A program made the translations under genes and the position numbers. DNA of 64,000 nt from Cyanoderma ruficeps. Its lineage: Eukaryota > Chordata > Aves > Passeriformes > Timaliidae. Below, piece after piece: positions 35,001 to 49,086 of the stretch. How positions within the stretch are numbered: the first letter of the stretch is position 1; each line of letters starts with the position of its first letter. The notes under the pieces are model-generated. The model had not been told where the DNA came from. It did no database searches and saw nothing but the letters and a program-made list of their open reading frames with translations. Location: the NCBI GenBank assembly GCA_008694505.1, contig VZDJ01000301.1, forward strand, positions 7,331,274 through 7,395,273, given 5' to 3'.

Positions 35001-38000
35001 GTTAACTGAGTCAGCTGGGAAAGATGGGATCAGGTCCAATGGGATAACTCTATTTCCTTCCCCAAAGGGCTGAAATACTAGCTTGCTTCTTGATACTCAG
35101 TTGTTTTCCAAGGGGGAGTTTGTTTAAGACCAGAAGCAGCCCTTTCTGGTCCCCAGCAGGAGCTGTGCTGTGAGACCCTGGCAGTGCAGCTCTGCTTTCA
35201 CCTGTGCCGGGTCTGGGTTTTCCCCACCTCCACATGCAGATTTTGCAGAACACTGAGAGCAGACCTCTAGTTTTCCTCCTGATCAGTCCAGTTCTGCCAC
35301 TCAGTGGCATCCAGAGAAAGGATAGGACAGGGAGGGTTATCCTGTTCTGCAGGGGGTGCCTGTAAGATGGTTCTGCAGGTGACTCTCCAGAGGTGGTGGG
35401 GTCTCTTGATACTGTTAGGAGAATCTTGAATGATTTCCTTGACTTAAGAGATGCAGAATTTAATTTTTCCTCTGAGTTTTCTCAAGAAAAAGGAAATTAC
35501 TATTTTTTCCCTTCCCTGTAGGGGGAAAGGGTTCGTATGTTTCTCTAAGCACAGATGCGGAGTGTGCTGAGCACACTGGAGAGGATGTGTCTCCAGGCTC
35601 CCTGACCACTGCTACTTCTCCACTACATCCGACTTTTCCTTATGTCCACATCTGGAGATCCATAACTCTTTTCACATGCTAATGAGGACTTTATAGATAA
35701 GATCCCCTGTGAGGAAAGGAATGCTAGGAGAGTCTCATAGCAGGGGAAATCAAGCTGAGGAATGGTCAAACATCTTCCTTAGATTCGCGTGTGAGCCATG
35801 CAGCTCTGGCAGAGCTCAGAGTAGAAGTCAGACCCTTTGGCTTTTCATCCCGTGTTGTAGCCATTAAACTATGCTCTCCTAAGATTAGATAACCTGTGGT
35901 TTTAGTGTCTGCAAGTCTTGATGAGCAAATTCCTTTGGATAAATGCTTTTCTTGTATACTTGCCAACACAGAGTGATGCTTGGGACATGAGGGAAGGGAA
36001 ATAACTTGCAGGCGTCAATTTTCAGGAGATGAATCAGATGAAGAGATAATACCCAACAGGTTAGAGCTGTTGGAGCGGCTCAGTGGTGAGGATCACATTC
36101 TGTGTCTCTGGTTTGGACTAAGTGATATGGAGAACCCAGAGTGCAACTGTACTGCCAGCAGCTTACCATGAGTTTGGACATTGCTGGACAACCTGGGTCT
36201 CTGGCAGCGATGAGATATTTCACTGGGCTTTGGGCCTTGGGATGGATTGCTAAAGGGGTTACAGTTGCATGGTACTTGGTGTTACCCTGGACAAAAAGTC
36301 AGTCCTGGCTTTACATCACTTGCAGTCTGGGAAAGCTGATAGTGGAGTTGGTTTCCCTGCATAATGAATATTCCTTTTCAACACAGGTCTTCAGAGAAGG
36401 GAAGGATTGCAAAAGCCTCTTGGTGTTGTAGTAGTTTGTCTTCCTTACTGTAGCCTGGGGCTGTGAGGTAGATCAGAGCTCAGCTGAGCACATGCTGCGT
36501 TTGGCTTACAACGAAACTGCAGCATCTCCCCCACTTCTGACCAGGAGAGATGGTGATGGGCCAGCTGGGTCTGCAAGGAGGGGTGAAGTGACGCTTTCTG
36601 AGGATTTGGGGTGGCCTGGCAGAGTTTGTTGTACTGTTTATTTTGCTTTCTGTGGCAGTGTGTTGTTGCTGAAACACGTGGATTTGATTTCTGGTTATGA
36701 GCATCCTTATCTGCTTCTGTAGCCATTAGCTCTCTGTCTTCCCCATGTGGGAAGCTGTAAGCTACTTCATCTGATAAGGCCTTTCTTATCTGTTCTGCTG
36801 TTTATTGTGTAGAATTGAAATTACTCTAGGAACTATAAAAAAGAGGATGGAGCCTGGGAATTGCAGCTGAGAAGTTGTGTTTCTCTTCCCTGCACAGACC
36901 AACAAGATATCAATAGAAAGTATGAATGTCTTCATGCATCAAGCCAAAGCTGAGTTTTTGGTCATGTATTATGTCGAGAACAAAACATATGTCCTGAGAT
37001 TTCCTTTCCTTTCTTCCTTACTTTGTGCAGCATCAGAACACCCCGTGTGGCCTTTTAAACTCATCGGCCTGCTTGTGAAATATTCTGTAAAGCTTGGGCC
37101 GGGTTTGCATCACTGTCAGTGGGTTGCATCTTTTTGGAGTGGCTTTGATCTTGCTTACTCCGTGCTGAGTAATTTACACTCCTCTCACATGAGCTGCAGC
37201 TTTGGTGGATGTGCCGCCCTCTGAGAGTCTGGCCCTTGCAGGCTCTCTTGTTTCTCCTAATCGTAAGCATTTAAATGGTATTAAAGCTGCTTATCCCAGC
37301 CTTGTGCAGTTTTCAGTGTCATTAACACCTCTGCAGAGAAAGTGTAAAACTCTAGTAAAGTCAGCTGGTGGCACTTTGCAGCGGTTTGAATGGTTCTAGA
37401 GGGAGCAGAGGGCTGGATTTCTGTGCTGAGGAGGGTGTTTGGGAGAGCTGCTGGTGGTGGTGCAGTCCCCTTGGGTGGGGAGCACCCAGGCATGGTGGGT
37501 TCACCCTTGGGAGGTGGTGTTCCCCTTCAGCCTGGGGTCAGGGCTCCTTTCTGGGTGTGAGAACAGGCATCTCAAGCTTCTGTTGAGTTCTTCCCCCACC
37601 ACAATTCCCTAGAGGGCAGAAACATCCATCTCTCCTAATGTCAGCAGTTTTCTTTTCTATTCTGTTACATTTACGAAGAGATGTTGGTGTTCAAGGAACA
37701 GGATCCCACCAGGAAGTCATCCAAGAAAACCCAGAGCTGGCCTTGTTCTTCACCTTGTGTGTGTTCCTGTGCAGCAACTGTGCCACAGTGGTCTGATCTG
37801 CCTCGTGGCCATGGAGAAGTCCCACTCTTGCTCTCATTGCCTGATCTGTCAAGCCAGTTGAGCTCTGCACTAATTAATGGGAAATTGTCATGACTAACAT
37901 TGGGCTGGTAGGAAAAACTAATAGGGGTGAATAATAGCACAAGATACATGGAAATCAACGTTTTTCTCCTTGGAGGCTGTAGATGTAATCCACTTAATAT

Positions 38001-41000
38001 TCTGTGGAACACAAGATTAATATTCTTCAGCATACTGTATGTGAGGGCTTTTCTTTTTTGTTTGCTGGCAGAGGCATTGCTGCATTGCTAAAGCTGAGGG
38101 CAGGGGATTAGGAGAGGGGGAAGGATGCTGACCCAACTTCCAGAGGATTCAGAAACAGCGAAATCTGGCTAGAGGAGATTAAACTTCTTCCTTGCTAGCA
38201 GGATTTTTCTGCAAGAAGCGTGCCTCATACTGGGATAGCCCCTGTTGAAACCTGGTAGGGTATCTTTCAACTCTTTGGATGCCTAAATTATTGGGGAATA
38301 GGTCTGACGTGCTTGGACTGTGTGGTGTGGCTCTGCTGGTGGGCTCCCAGTGCAAAGCTGACACCTGCAGAGTGTAGAAACCAGCCCCAACCTTGCACTT
38401 GTCCTCCTTCACGACATAGTTTTGCCATGATTTAAACTCATAGAACTGCTAAGCTTCATAGAGGTTCCTTTAAAATAATAATAAAGCAAAGCCCCTGTTC
38501 TTTTTCTTTCACAGGATGGAAAGAATGCAGTGAATTGCCAAGCTTAAAGAGGAGTAGATACAGCAGAAATAAATAAATCAAGACCATTTATTTTAAGTTG
38601 ATTAATACGATATGTTCATAGTTTTCTAAAATAAAATCTAGCCCCAGAGAGTTTAGCAAATCAAATAACAATAACGGCAATTAATTTAGCAGCAGTTACT
38701 AATGTTTCTCATCCTCTTAAACACTCATGATTAATCTCACATTTATGACTGTGGGCCAAATCCTGGTGGGGATGTGCAGTGTCTCTCTTGGGTTGGAGGA
38801 GGTGGGCCTGAAGAGCTGATCATATTCTTGATTATGGGGAAGGACTGTGGGCAGGGCTGAGATGAGTGGCTGGTGGATGCTGGCACCTTGTGCCTCCAGG
38901 AGGGTTTGGTCTGATTTTTCAGTTGAAATTCCAATTATTATGGGCTTCCCCACCTGCTTTGTTTCCTGTCTTGTACTGGTCTTCAGCAGGCTGGTCCCTG
39001 TGGTGTTACAGGGGCTGTTTGGCTGCTCTCTGTGTGTTTATATTAACGTTTTCAGCCTGCTTGTGTGAATTAATAAATTGCGGAGCTCTGCAAGGAGCCA
39101 GATAATGTCACAGCTGGTTCCAGGGAGCAGAGCTAGCAGAGAGCTCCCAAGGCAGGGAGGTGTCACAGGGCTCTCATTTGACAGGAAGCACAACTGGTAC
39201 TGTAAAGCAAAATGAGGTGGTTGGATTTGCAGGACATCAAGATGACTTGCAAAGCAAAACCTGCACACCTTCCTGGGATGTCTGGGAGAAACATCCCTCC
39301 ACTTTGTCTCATCCCAAGTGCTGCTGTAATGCACAGATACCAAATGAACTAAACTAAATAACCCCTGTGCCCCTGCCAAGTTTAGTAATTCGGGACATTG
39401 GGGTTTAAAATAAAAGGCATTTCCCTCAATTTCTGAGGCTGTTTCACAATGTAGGAAGCCACCAAGAAATATGAAAAACTTGCTCTGGGAAATACTTCAC
39501 ACCCTGGCAAAAAAATTCTTACAAATCACTTAAGCAACTGTGGATCAACCCTGATTTTAGGTTATTTTTTTTGGCATGGATCAGGCAGGAGCTGGCTTTT
39601 TGCTGTGGGACCTTGTTTTCCACCCAGTTTGAGTGTCTGTCATAACCAACCTTGTAGACCTCCTGCTGGGTCTGACATTACTGGAGACAGCCTGTGAAAT
39701 GGAGGAAAAAGGGTGAGAAGCCTTCCTTTCCCCTTCCCCACAACTTAACTCTTGGGTGAGACATGTATTTCTAAACTGAAACATGCAAATGAACATATAT
39801 TTGATATTCTTTTAAATAACTGCACTGATTTGTCCAAGACAATTCAGTGTAAAAAGTGAGTTTATAGTACAAGGTTTTGGCAGCTTGTTGGTATAGTTGT
39901 GGGGTTTGGGGTTTTTTCCACAGTCTATCCTGCAGAGTTCTGCTCAGTAATTCAAAGTGATTTGCTCCCCATATTGTCCTTTCTTGAAACTGCTGCCACT
40001 GGAGAGTTATCTGGCTTTCTTGTTAACCATCCCTTGTAGAGCCAAGTGTGAGGAGCTGATGACAAGTGACAAGCTGTGGGTAAACTCTTTGAAAAGCACG
40101 AAACCAGCAGACAACTCCATCTCCAGATGATCTGTGAAAACTGGGCTGATGTGAGAAACTCTCCACTGAATCCAGCAGGGAGGTGGTGTTTCTCCAGACA
40201 TGTGTACAGGGACAGGAAGATATTGAAAAGTAATGGCACCTGCTTTAATGTGGGATTCAGGGATTTCTGGAATGTATGCCTACATGCCTGGCTGTGTGTT
40301 GGTTGTTGCACAGATCTCTGCTGTTGAAGGCTGTAGTCTGTGGGTTGTTGATGCAACAACCCTTTTACCCCTGACAGGTTTTCTGGTCAGCTCATCCCAT
40401 AAATGAAAAACAGACATGAGAGGTACAAAACCATCCTAGTTTGAAGAAGCAAAAGTTTTAAGATTGCTTTTCTTTACTTGCTCCAAAATGCATCTGGGAG
40501 TGAGATATTCCCTCATTTTAAGCCGTCCCTCTGGCCACAACTCTCACTGCAAGGAGGGAGCAAGGCTGTCATTTCTTGACAAAGGTGATCCCAGATCGTG
40601 CCCCCAGCAGCCTCCTGTGAGGGCTGCAGAAGCTGGAGTGTCCAGCAGTGCCTCAGGAAGGTGCAGACTGGCTTCTGTCACCCCTGCAGACACACACAAA
40701 ACAGCCACAAGTGTGACCTGCTGTGGGAGACTGAATGTTTGCCTGCAGGTGAAAGGGTGCTCCTTTCTCTTGGCAGCAGCAGTGCTTTACTCAGTGCATC
40801 TCCAGGGCTGGGATGTTAAGAGGCTGTAGTGCCCAAAACAGCTGCCTTGGTAAGTAATTAAACCAACTCCTCCGAGCCCCATAAACCTTTGACAACGTTT
40901 AGTGTAGGTAACGATTTCAGCTTGATGCAAACATTTGCTGGCCAAGGTTGAAACTGTTTCTCAGAGGGTTGAGATCTAAACATTTAGGAATAATATCTTA

Positions 41001-42402
41001 TTGGTCTGAAACTACACAAATGACTTCCAGTGAGGAGAGCGTCCAGCTGCTCTGCTCTAATTGATGTATGCATCCGAAGAGGTGTGGTACAATACTGGTA
41101 GTGACTTTAGATCTTCTGGGGGCTGTAGATATGATTTATAATTGGCACTGCAGCTTTTTAGAGACACTGAGCTCAGCCAAGCCTTTTATATATTGCCCCT
41201 TGAAGTTGTGTGCTTGAATTAGGCATATGTTGGAGGGGTTGATGGCGCTGAGGTTGCATTCATCTAACAAGGCATTGAAAACCTTGGGGTTCTCTTAGCA
41301 GTCGTGCTTTTGCTGGTACTTCTGGTCTGATTGGCTTCTGGCTCTTCTAGATGAACATTCTTCTGTGAACTGGAAGGTGGGTTTGTCAGACAGCTGCAGA
41401 CAATTCATGAAGTCTGTCCTGGTGATCTGTGGAATGTGCTGTAGAGCTTTAAAAGGGAGGAATGGCTGCTTTGGAGGGAAGCTAACTTCAAATGAGGAAT
41501 AAGTACATTTGTATTATCTTGAGGGTTGTTGAATATCTCAGCATTTTCTTACTGTGCTGAGAGTCACAGAGGCCACATGTTCATTTTCATTAGCCTCAAG
41601 TCAAAACTCGCTGCCTTTTGCTTGAGTGACATCAGGAGAGGTGGACTCACAATGTTGCTAGCCATGCTTTTGGAGGAGTGGGAAGAAGGTTTGGACCCTT
41701 CTTGTTTTGATTAATATAAGTGTGTAGCTTGTGGATGGCTTTTCCTTGGCCTGGACTGCTCTGATATCCAACATTGGAGGAAGGTTAATTTTAGACATGT
41801 CATCATTGTCCTCTCCTAATATCACTACTGCACCTTGGGGTGTGGGACCCACCATTTGCAGTGCTACAAATGCATTATTTTGGTTGGAAAAAACCCACTT
41901 TTATCCAGGTTGGTACGTGTGTTCCTTATAGGCTTAGAGCTCCCACATTTCATATTTGTGGAGAGGGTATAGAATGGCTGCTTTTCCTTCTGACGTTCTA
42001 GAAAGGAGAAACTAGGCCAGAAGAACTCTAATTTTGTGTGTGCAAGTATGAGTCTGTGAGCAGGAAATCTGGAATACTCAGTTTATTGTAGCTTCAGTGG
42101 CTTGGCCTCTGCAGAACCAAGTGGGAATGAACTGTGCATGTGCATAAGGGATTTTGTATTTTTCTTGCCTTAGCACTGGTGTTGGCTGTTCCTTTGCTGG
42201 CTGGGGGCTACAAATCCACACTTACTTTCTAAATTGAACAGGTAATAGTTGAAGAAGTAATACAGTTTTATTGACTGAAAAGCCCAGTGTGGTGATTAGT
42301 TCTTATTTAATTTTGCTGCTGCCAACTATTGGCAGGTCTTAACATTCTGGAAAGGAAGGAGACGCTCACATGGTGGCTGGAGCTTTATAGCAGTGAGAGG
42401 CT

Positions 42403-42452
42403 GAGGTGGAGAGTGTTGGAGACCTGGGAGGTGGAGAGTGTTGGAGACCTGG
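42403..42452 (+). repeat. 25-bp tandem duplication, two copies
   Basis: Two identical adjacent 25-base units beginning gaggtggagagtg, starting at 42403 and 42428. A closely similar string occurs once at 32545-32567, 10 kb upstream in the same intron. Confidence 0.9.
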
Positions 42453-45400
42453 GAGAGTGGATTTATGGTTCAGGAAGGGAGAATGGACAGAGCACAGACG
42501 TGGCTCTCAGTAGGGCTTGGAAGAGCATCTCCTGGTGAGATGCTGCAGAGGACTGGTTCAAACAGTTTGGTAAACGGGCTTCTCAGCTGTCCAGGTGAGA
42601 CATTTTTTCTTCTGTTAATAACTTAGCCTTGAGAGCAGTTTTTCTTACGCTGTGTAGTAATGCCGTTTCTTGACTAACATCTTTTAAGTTACGGAGCTGG
42701 ATGTTTGGGGGTGAGGGAGGACAGACTGCTTCTTCAAAATGAAAACAAAGCCCGTGGGGAGTTCATTATTACTCTTCCAAGTAGAGCAGCTTGTATTGCT
42801 TGAGTAGGCAGGAGGTGCAGTGGTAGATGGCATTGATGATAGCTTGTTTTGTGAGTCTCTGGATGGGTGGGCGAAGGAGGGGAAGGTACCAAAGCTAGCA
42901 GGAGAAGGCGTGAGATTAAACAATCCCTGTGAGGGCTGAGTAACATCCAGTAGTCCAGCGTGGTTCTGCTTCATTGCTTGGCTTTTATCTCAAAAGTACC
43001 TGTGCAGCCTTTTGAGGTTTTCTGCACTGCTTTAATTAATGGACAGGCTTAGGGCTGTGTCTGTGTGACTGAAACTTGAAAAAGTCGTGTCCCCAACCTA
43101 TTTTTTAGAAAGTTCCCAGTGACTCAATCAGTATTTTGTTGCCTTGGCCTCTGCCTTCCTGCTTTGTTTGCTGCTGTCTGCAGCTATATTAACAATCCTC
43201 TCCTGGCTTGTGCAGTCTGTCTTCATATTACTCACAGGGCTGTTAACTAGAAGTGCCTTGGAGATGGAGACAGCCAGCTGATTACTGAAAAGCAGCTGTG
43301 TCTTCAAGTGCTCTTCAAACCCCTCTATTTTCCTCTGAACCGCGTGTCATTCGGGGTAACTTCCCCAAGGTGATCCAGACCTTGTTTTGTCAAACTGCAC
43401 AAGTGCTTCAATTGCTGCTGTAGAAGCCAGTGCAGAAACTGTTGCAAAATGACTGAACTGATGCACTTTCAGGCGGAATAGCAGGGGATGTTGTAGAGGT
43501 TGAGGTTACTCAGGTCCTGATACCTGGGGGGATTTATGGCTGTTTAGAGAGCTGCTAGAGCTTCCTGCTAACATGAGAAGTGGTTTCACAGAGTATGGCC
43601 AGCTTGGGTATTTGGCCTTGGGGAAATGCAATCTGGGCGGGTGTATAATGTGAGAACTGAAGGCTTCATCCTTGTACTCATTCCTTGCAGTGATGCTCTG
43701 CATAATCAGAAATGTTACCCCGATGACAGTTTTGCCAGTTGAAGTCTACTGCTGAAAGGCTTTTCTGTCTCTCCTGCATTCCTTGCAAAACCTTTTTCAC
43801 ATTCTCGATCAATGATCTTTCACTTCTGGCTGGAGCTTGGTAGGGTTGGAAGACTCAACTTTCTCCATGCAGTTGACACCTCAAGACAACCACTTGGGTT
43901 GACAGTGCTGCCATGCCAGGCTGTGTGATGGCAGGTGGGATTATGGCTCTCCTGGGCTGTCTGGGTGCTGTGACATTGCCATTAGTTTGCAAGAGCCAGC
44001 TTTTTTGGAAGAGTGACCCTCTGGTGCTTCCCAGTGCCAAAATTTCTCCTTGTGACTGCCAGGACTTGTCCAGGCAGAGGCACCTGCACACAGACAGAGC
44101 TCCCTGGGTCTCGCGTTGAGGGTGATGAGTAAATGACTTTCTAAGTCTGCTTTGGTTTTTGTGGGATCTCCTATTGAGGTTGTTTTATTATGGAGATGTA
44201 AGGCAGAGGCTCCTAATATCCTGATGCTTGGGAGCATTAGTTGCTCAGGCTTTATATCTTGGTGGAGATTAAAAAAACTCTTCTGATGCCACAGAGCTGC
44301 TTTAGCTGATTCGTGCCTGGGGACACTCCTCTGTTACTGACCCGTAACTGCACTGCCTCCAGTTACACAGTGCTTTTTCCTTCTCCAGGGTTGTAGCATT
44401 TGCTTAATGACTGGGTAGCTCCATGATTTTTGGCTGAAAGTTGTCATTAACTGCTAGAATTGGGGGACTGAGTGCACAATGATTACTGAGGCTGTAATCT
44501 CTGATTTCTCCTCCTGTGCGTCCACAGCAATCGTGGTTTAATTGGTGTGCCCCTGGGTTCCCCTCTCCTGAGCATCTTTCCACTGTCTCCTCATGTAACC
44601 CTTCCTGTTGCATCCCTTTTGTGTGGGCTAGAAGGGAGAAAAATGAGTCTCCTTCAAGGAAAACAAGCAGATTTGGTGTACAGGCTGTGTGTAAATATTT
44701 CTGGTGTTTATGGACTCCTGCACGATGGTATTTAAAGATGGCTAACTTGTGTTCTGCTCACTCAGAGTTCACCAGAGCCAACAGTGATCCACACCTGCAG
44801 CCCTTGGCCCTTAGGTGACTTAGCCCTGGTGTGGATATTGCTCTCTGAATAGTCTCCTCAAGCAGAGTGTTGGCTCTTTTGTGCCTTGGACTCATTGAGA
44901 CATCGTGGTGTGGGCAAGGACATCTTTCAGCTTGAGTTCTGTGAGGTCTGGGTTAGGCAGAAGGAGCAGTTTTGACCGGGAACCCACAAGCCCCACTGTG
45001 TGTTCCACACTGATAAGTCTTCAAAAGGGAGGCCTGTTTTGTTACTGAAATTTGAATAGATCCTGCTTTATCATCCACACACAGAAGTCCCTTTTCTGGC
45101 AATGCACTAGTTTCAAATACACTGTTTGTTGAAATAAAGTGGACTTTTTTTTTCCTTACCCATGATATTGCAGGAAAGGATGATGCCTCTGTGTTTTTCT
45201 GTGTCTCAGACTAGTTTTAGCCGCTGAAAAGTTAGTACCACTGATTTTTTTTTAGAAATTAGTGGAAACATAACAATCTCCCACTTGAATTTGAGCCTGT
45301 CCTGGCTTTACTTGTGGCAGCATGGTCACATCCTGGCACAAGAGAGCTCAGGTCCCAGCCCATCTCTGCCTGGAGGAGCACTGGGTCTGCACAACCCTTG

Positions 45401-48400
45401 CTGCAGGTGCTACACTGGGAAACATTGCCCATCCCATGGGCAGCTGAAAAGTCCTATTAGATCTTTTGCTGCTTTATGGAGAGCACACTTTATGGAGAGC
45501 CTGAGTTTGCTCCTGTGTCTTCTGGCACAAGTTCTGAGTAGCAGTAGCAGGGAGGGACCCCACCTTAGTTTAAGGGATCTTGGCAAAGCTCTGGTGCTAC
45601 TACAGCTGTACAAATCCTTTTCTAGTTAGAAACCTAATGTAGAGCTGAAAATTATTTGTGGGTTTGTCTTAAGTGCTGTCTCTCTCCCCCCATCGTTTTA
45701 AACAATGCACCTTCTTTGCCTAAACTAACAGCTCACCTCATTTTTTCCTTTTATTTGTGGGCTTGTTATTCAGTGCAGATGTTTTCAGTTATAAGAGGTA
45801 CAGTAGTTCTTGTGAAGGCACTCTGGGGTGTGGGAAGAGCAGGCTGCAGCAGCCTCATCCCATGTGTGTCCCTCCTGGATGGAGGAGAGGGCATCAGCAG
45901 AAGGAGGAAGGTGCCAGGCTGGAAGCAGCCGTGTGGGATGAGCTTTGCAGCCACCCCCAGCCAAGTGCAGCCCGGCACTGCTGTGAGCCCTGAGCTGCAG
46001 CACAGGCTATATTTGGTCTGAGATTATTCCCTGCTTGGCCTGGATTGGTCCTGGTTGGGGCTCTGCAGGGTGGATTTCATTTTCCCCTGGTTAACATCAC
46101 CCATGCTGTGTGCCTCTCTATTTTTCTCTCTCACTGCCCACTCCAGCCTGCCCGAGCTGTTGTTGCTGCTCTCTGGTACCTTCCTGAAGCATCTCAGCAG
46201 GGGCTTTGTGGGATGTGCAGGATGTGCCCCTGGCACCAGGAACAGCCTATTCCCCAGCATCCATTAAGATGCAAATCTCTTTTCTGTGTATGAACTGGTC
46301 CAGGGGAGACCAGTGGGAAGCAGGGTTTTTTTTCCTTGCCTGCACCATCTTTTGCTGTGTGTTTTCTGGAAAGGCCTTTAATAGCATATTATTCCTGGGT
46401 TGTAATAGTGGCTCTTGGGGAGAAGCTTTTCCCTGTGACTGCCTGCTGCATGGGAGGAGGGCAGCTTGTCTGGGAGGAGAGATCCAGCCCCCTGTGCTCC
46501 CTGACAGTGCTGGTGCTCCCAGAGTGTTGGCTGTGCTGAGGTGGAGCTGCCTGTGGCCGCAGTCAGGGGAGCAGTGTCACTCCTGGCTGTGCTAAGAGAT
46601 GCCCAGTTACCCTGGCAATGCTCCTGGAGAGATGCAGGGAGAAAACAGGATGGAGATGGGGCATTGTAGCAGAGAAACTGCCTGGCTGGTGGGAGCTGGA
46701 GGAGAAGGTGTGGGTGATGGGAGAGATGGGGAAAAACCCTCCTGGCACAGAGGTGCCCCTGGCTGGCACAAAGCTGCCCTGGGCACAGCAGCAGCAGAGG
46801 CAGGTGTGGGGCTGGCATCACAAACAAGTGATGGATGGACTCAAGCAAACCTGTTGGAGCTACAAATGTGACCTTTGCACACATTAGAGCAGTGAGTCTG
46901 GGATGGTGGGATGGGGTTTGAGGATTTGTAGAAAGAGGTTGGAAAACATATTGCAAAAAGGGAATTCTTTTTATCATAAATGGCCAGCTGCATCCCTGGA
47001 TGTTTCTCCAAACCTCCTAAGTATATGCCCTAGGCACAGCTTTCTTCTGCCTTAATCTCCTAGTGAATATTCAAAAATAGATATACTTGTAGCCCTGGAA
47101 AAGCCTCTTTCAGAGTTGTTTCAGCACTGCAGAGAACAACCCTTAGGAAAGAAACTCAAAAAATAAGCAGCAGCTGCTGCCATGTTTCCCCCTCCCCCGC
47201 CTCCACACCCAGTGTGGAAACCCAGTGTCAGTTCCCTTTCCCATCCATTCCTGGCATTTCCCTGCTTGGTACCAAGGCAGCAAAACCCACAGGCTGTCCA
47301 CACCCAGCTGAGATGCTGCGTGCTGGAGAGCTGTCGTGCTGCAGCTTCACCTGTGTCCAGCCCAAGTGTCTGGATGCAGGTGTGTTTGCTCCAGGGCAGA
47401 TGTGTCTTCGGTGGTCTCTGAGCCTCCTCCAGCACAGCTTCCCTGCCCTTTGCTGCACATTGTCCCACTGAAGGCTGAGTGGGCTTCCCACCCTGGAGTA
47501 CCCCTGGGCAGCCTGAGGAAGCTGCTGGTCTGTGATGGAGGAACAGGCAGAGGGGGGATGTGGCATTTCTGAATGATCAGAGGGGTTGCTGTCACCTTGT
47601 CACGGAGCTGTGCCAAACCCCGGCCGCTCCATGGCAGCACGTGTTCAAGCTGCCCCAGCCACGTCAGGACTCAGATTAATTTACTTTTGTGGCACTGTTA
47701 CTGAATGAACCTTGTTTCCCAGCTTCTCACAAAGATCCAGTGTTTTACTTGTGGACCCAGAAGCATCTTGAGTTCATGCAGCTTTGTAATGAATGAAACC
47801 TCTGTGTCTGTAACGGGGTGGTGGGTGTCCATCTCCTCTCTCCTCAGGAGTGCTGCTCACTGATCCTCCTTGGCCTGTTGGAGCTGGTAACTGACCTGTC
47901 TGCATCCCCTCGGACTGCAGCTGGTATCCCTGGGTTCACTGGGATGCCAAGTCACTCAGGAGCTCAAATGACTCCAAACCCAGCAGGGAGGATGAGGATG
48001 GGTGGTGGTGTGGGAGGAAAGGTCACCCCTTGGCTGGGTGGGCTCAGGGACACACAGACCCCAGGGATGTCAGGATGCCTCCACATCCACCAGCTTCCAG
48101 GGAGATTGTGCTCTCCAAAACTGGAGTGATAAGTACAGGAAAAGGAGGAGGAGCAGGAGAGTATAAATAAAGCTTCTGGAAAGGGAAAACCCACCGAGAG
48201 GAGAAAATAGCAGCACTGGTTATTCTTTCTTTCTTTCCCCACCCTCCCTCGTACCTCACTGCTTGTATCATCTTTGGACTGTGCTGGTGGGTGCATGAGT
48301 GTGTGCGACTGCACTTCCCCTGGCTGGGCACATGCCAAGTGGAGGGGGATCTGGGGACAAGGTTTTGTGCTTTGTTGTCACCTTTACAAGGTATTGTGTC

Positions 48401-48975
48401 CTCATATACCATTGTCTGGGATCTGCTAATCACAACTGACAAACTGGGGTGTCAACAGCCAGGATGCACCAAGCCAAAAATCGCCTTTAGACCAAGTAAC
48501 ACTAATGCTGCTGACCTGAGAACAGACCTGGAAACCCCTGCTTTGAGCCCCAGAATGGCATCCTGCCAGTTAGCTTGTTTTATTCCGAAGATGATGCATA
48601 ATAAAATCTAACTTTTAATAGCAAATGTTTGCTGTTGCATTTAAAGCATGCCCTGAGTGTCCATACATCGAGCAGGTGACGGATGGATGGGTTCTCACTC
48701 ACAGGCAGCTGCCTGGCATCTCCCAGCCCAGGTACTGGAAATGGGCAGCATTGGATGGTTCTGTGCTGCCCAGAGTGCTGGGGCTGCCCACACAGGGCAC
48801 CTGGACAGTGCCATGCTTCTGCTCATTGCCCCTGTAATTCCCATCTCTGGTCTGCCTGTAAACCCTAAACCATTCAAAACCCTTGTCAGAGAAATGTTGA
48901 TCTTCATCAAATGTTTATTTTTTTTTGAAAGTCTGTAAATATTGCTTATTTAATATTCTTTTTCTTCTCTCCTAG

Positions 48976-49086
<111 letters not shown>

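Larger units (their letters stand above)
22602..48975 (+). other. TNIK: TNIK intron 1, 26.4 kb
   Basis: The donor is gtgaggcg and the acceptor ttcttctctcctag. The first 270 bases belong to the CpG island and include an unresolved base at 22666. The rest has no recognisable exon. Identified content is two CR1 fragments (26.8 and 30.1 kb), a GGAT microsatellite (31.7 kb), an AP-1 pair (32.0 kb) and a 25-bp duplication (42.4 kb). AT-rich, motif-dense blocks that could be enhancers lie at about 24010-24250, 25040-25290, 29500-29660, 31920-32075, 34495-34660 and 38460-38760. From about 39 to 48.9 kb, apart from the duplication, it is plain intron with GC-moderate patches (45.8-48.1 kb) that produce long but meaningless reading frames. 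Confidence 0.9.

Noticed and set aside
36877..37224. 115-codon frame preceded by an acceptor-like ccctgcacag, considered as an alternative TNIK exon
   Set aside because: The peptide has no similarity to TNIK or any family I know, no clear donor follows in frame, and TNIK exon 1 joins exon 2 in phase without it.
46378..46977. 199-codon minus-strand open frame in TNIK intron 1
   Set aside because: No recognisable domain, a Pro/Ser/His/Leu-rich composition typical of GC-moderate intron, and no splice or conservation argument. It is considered a chance frame.
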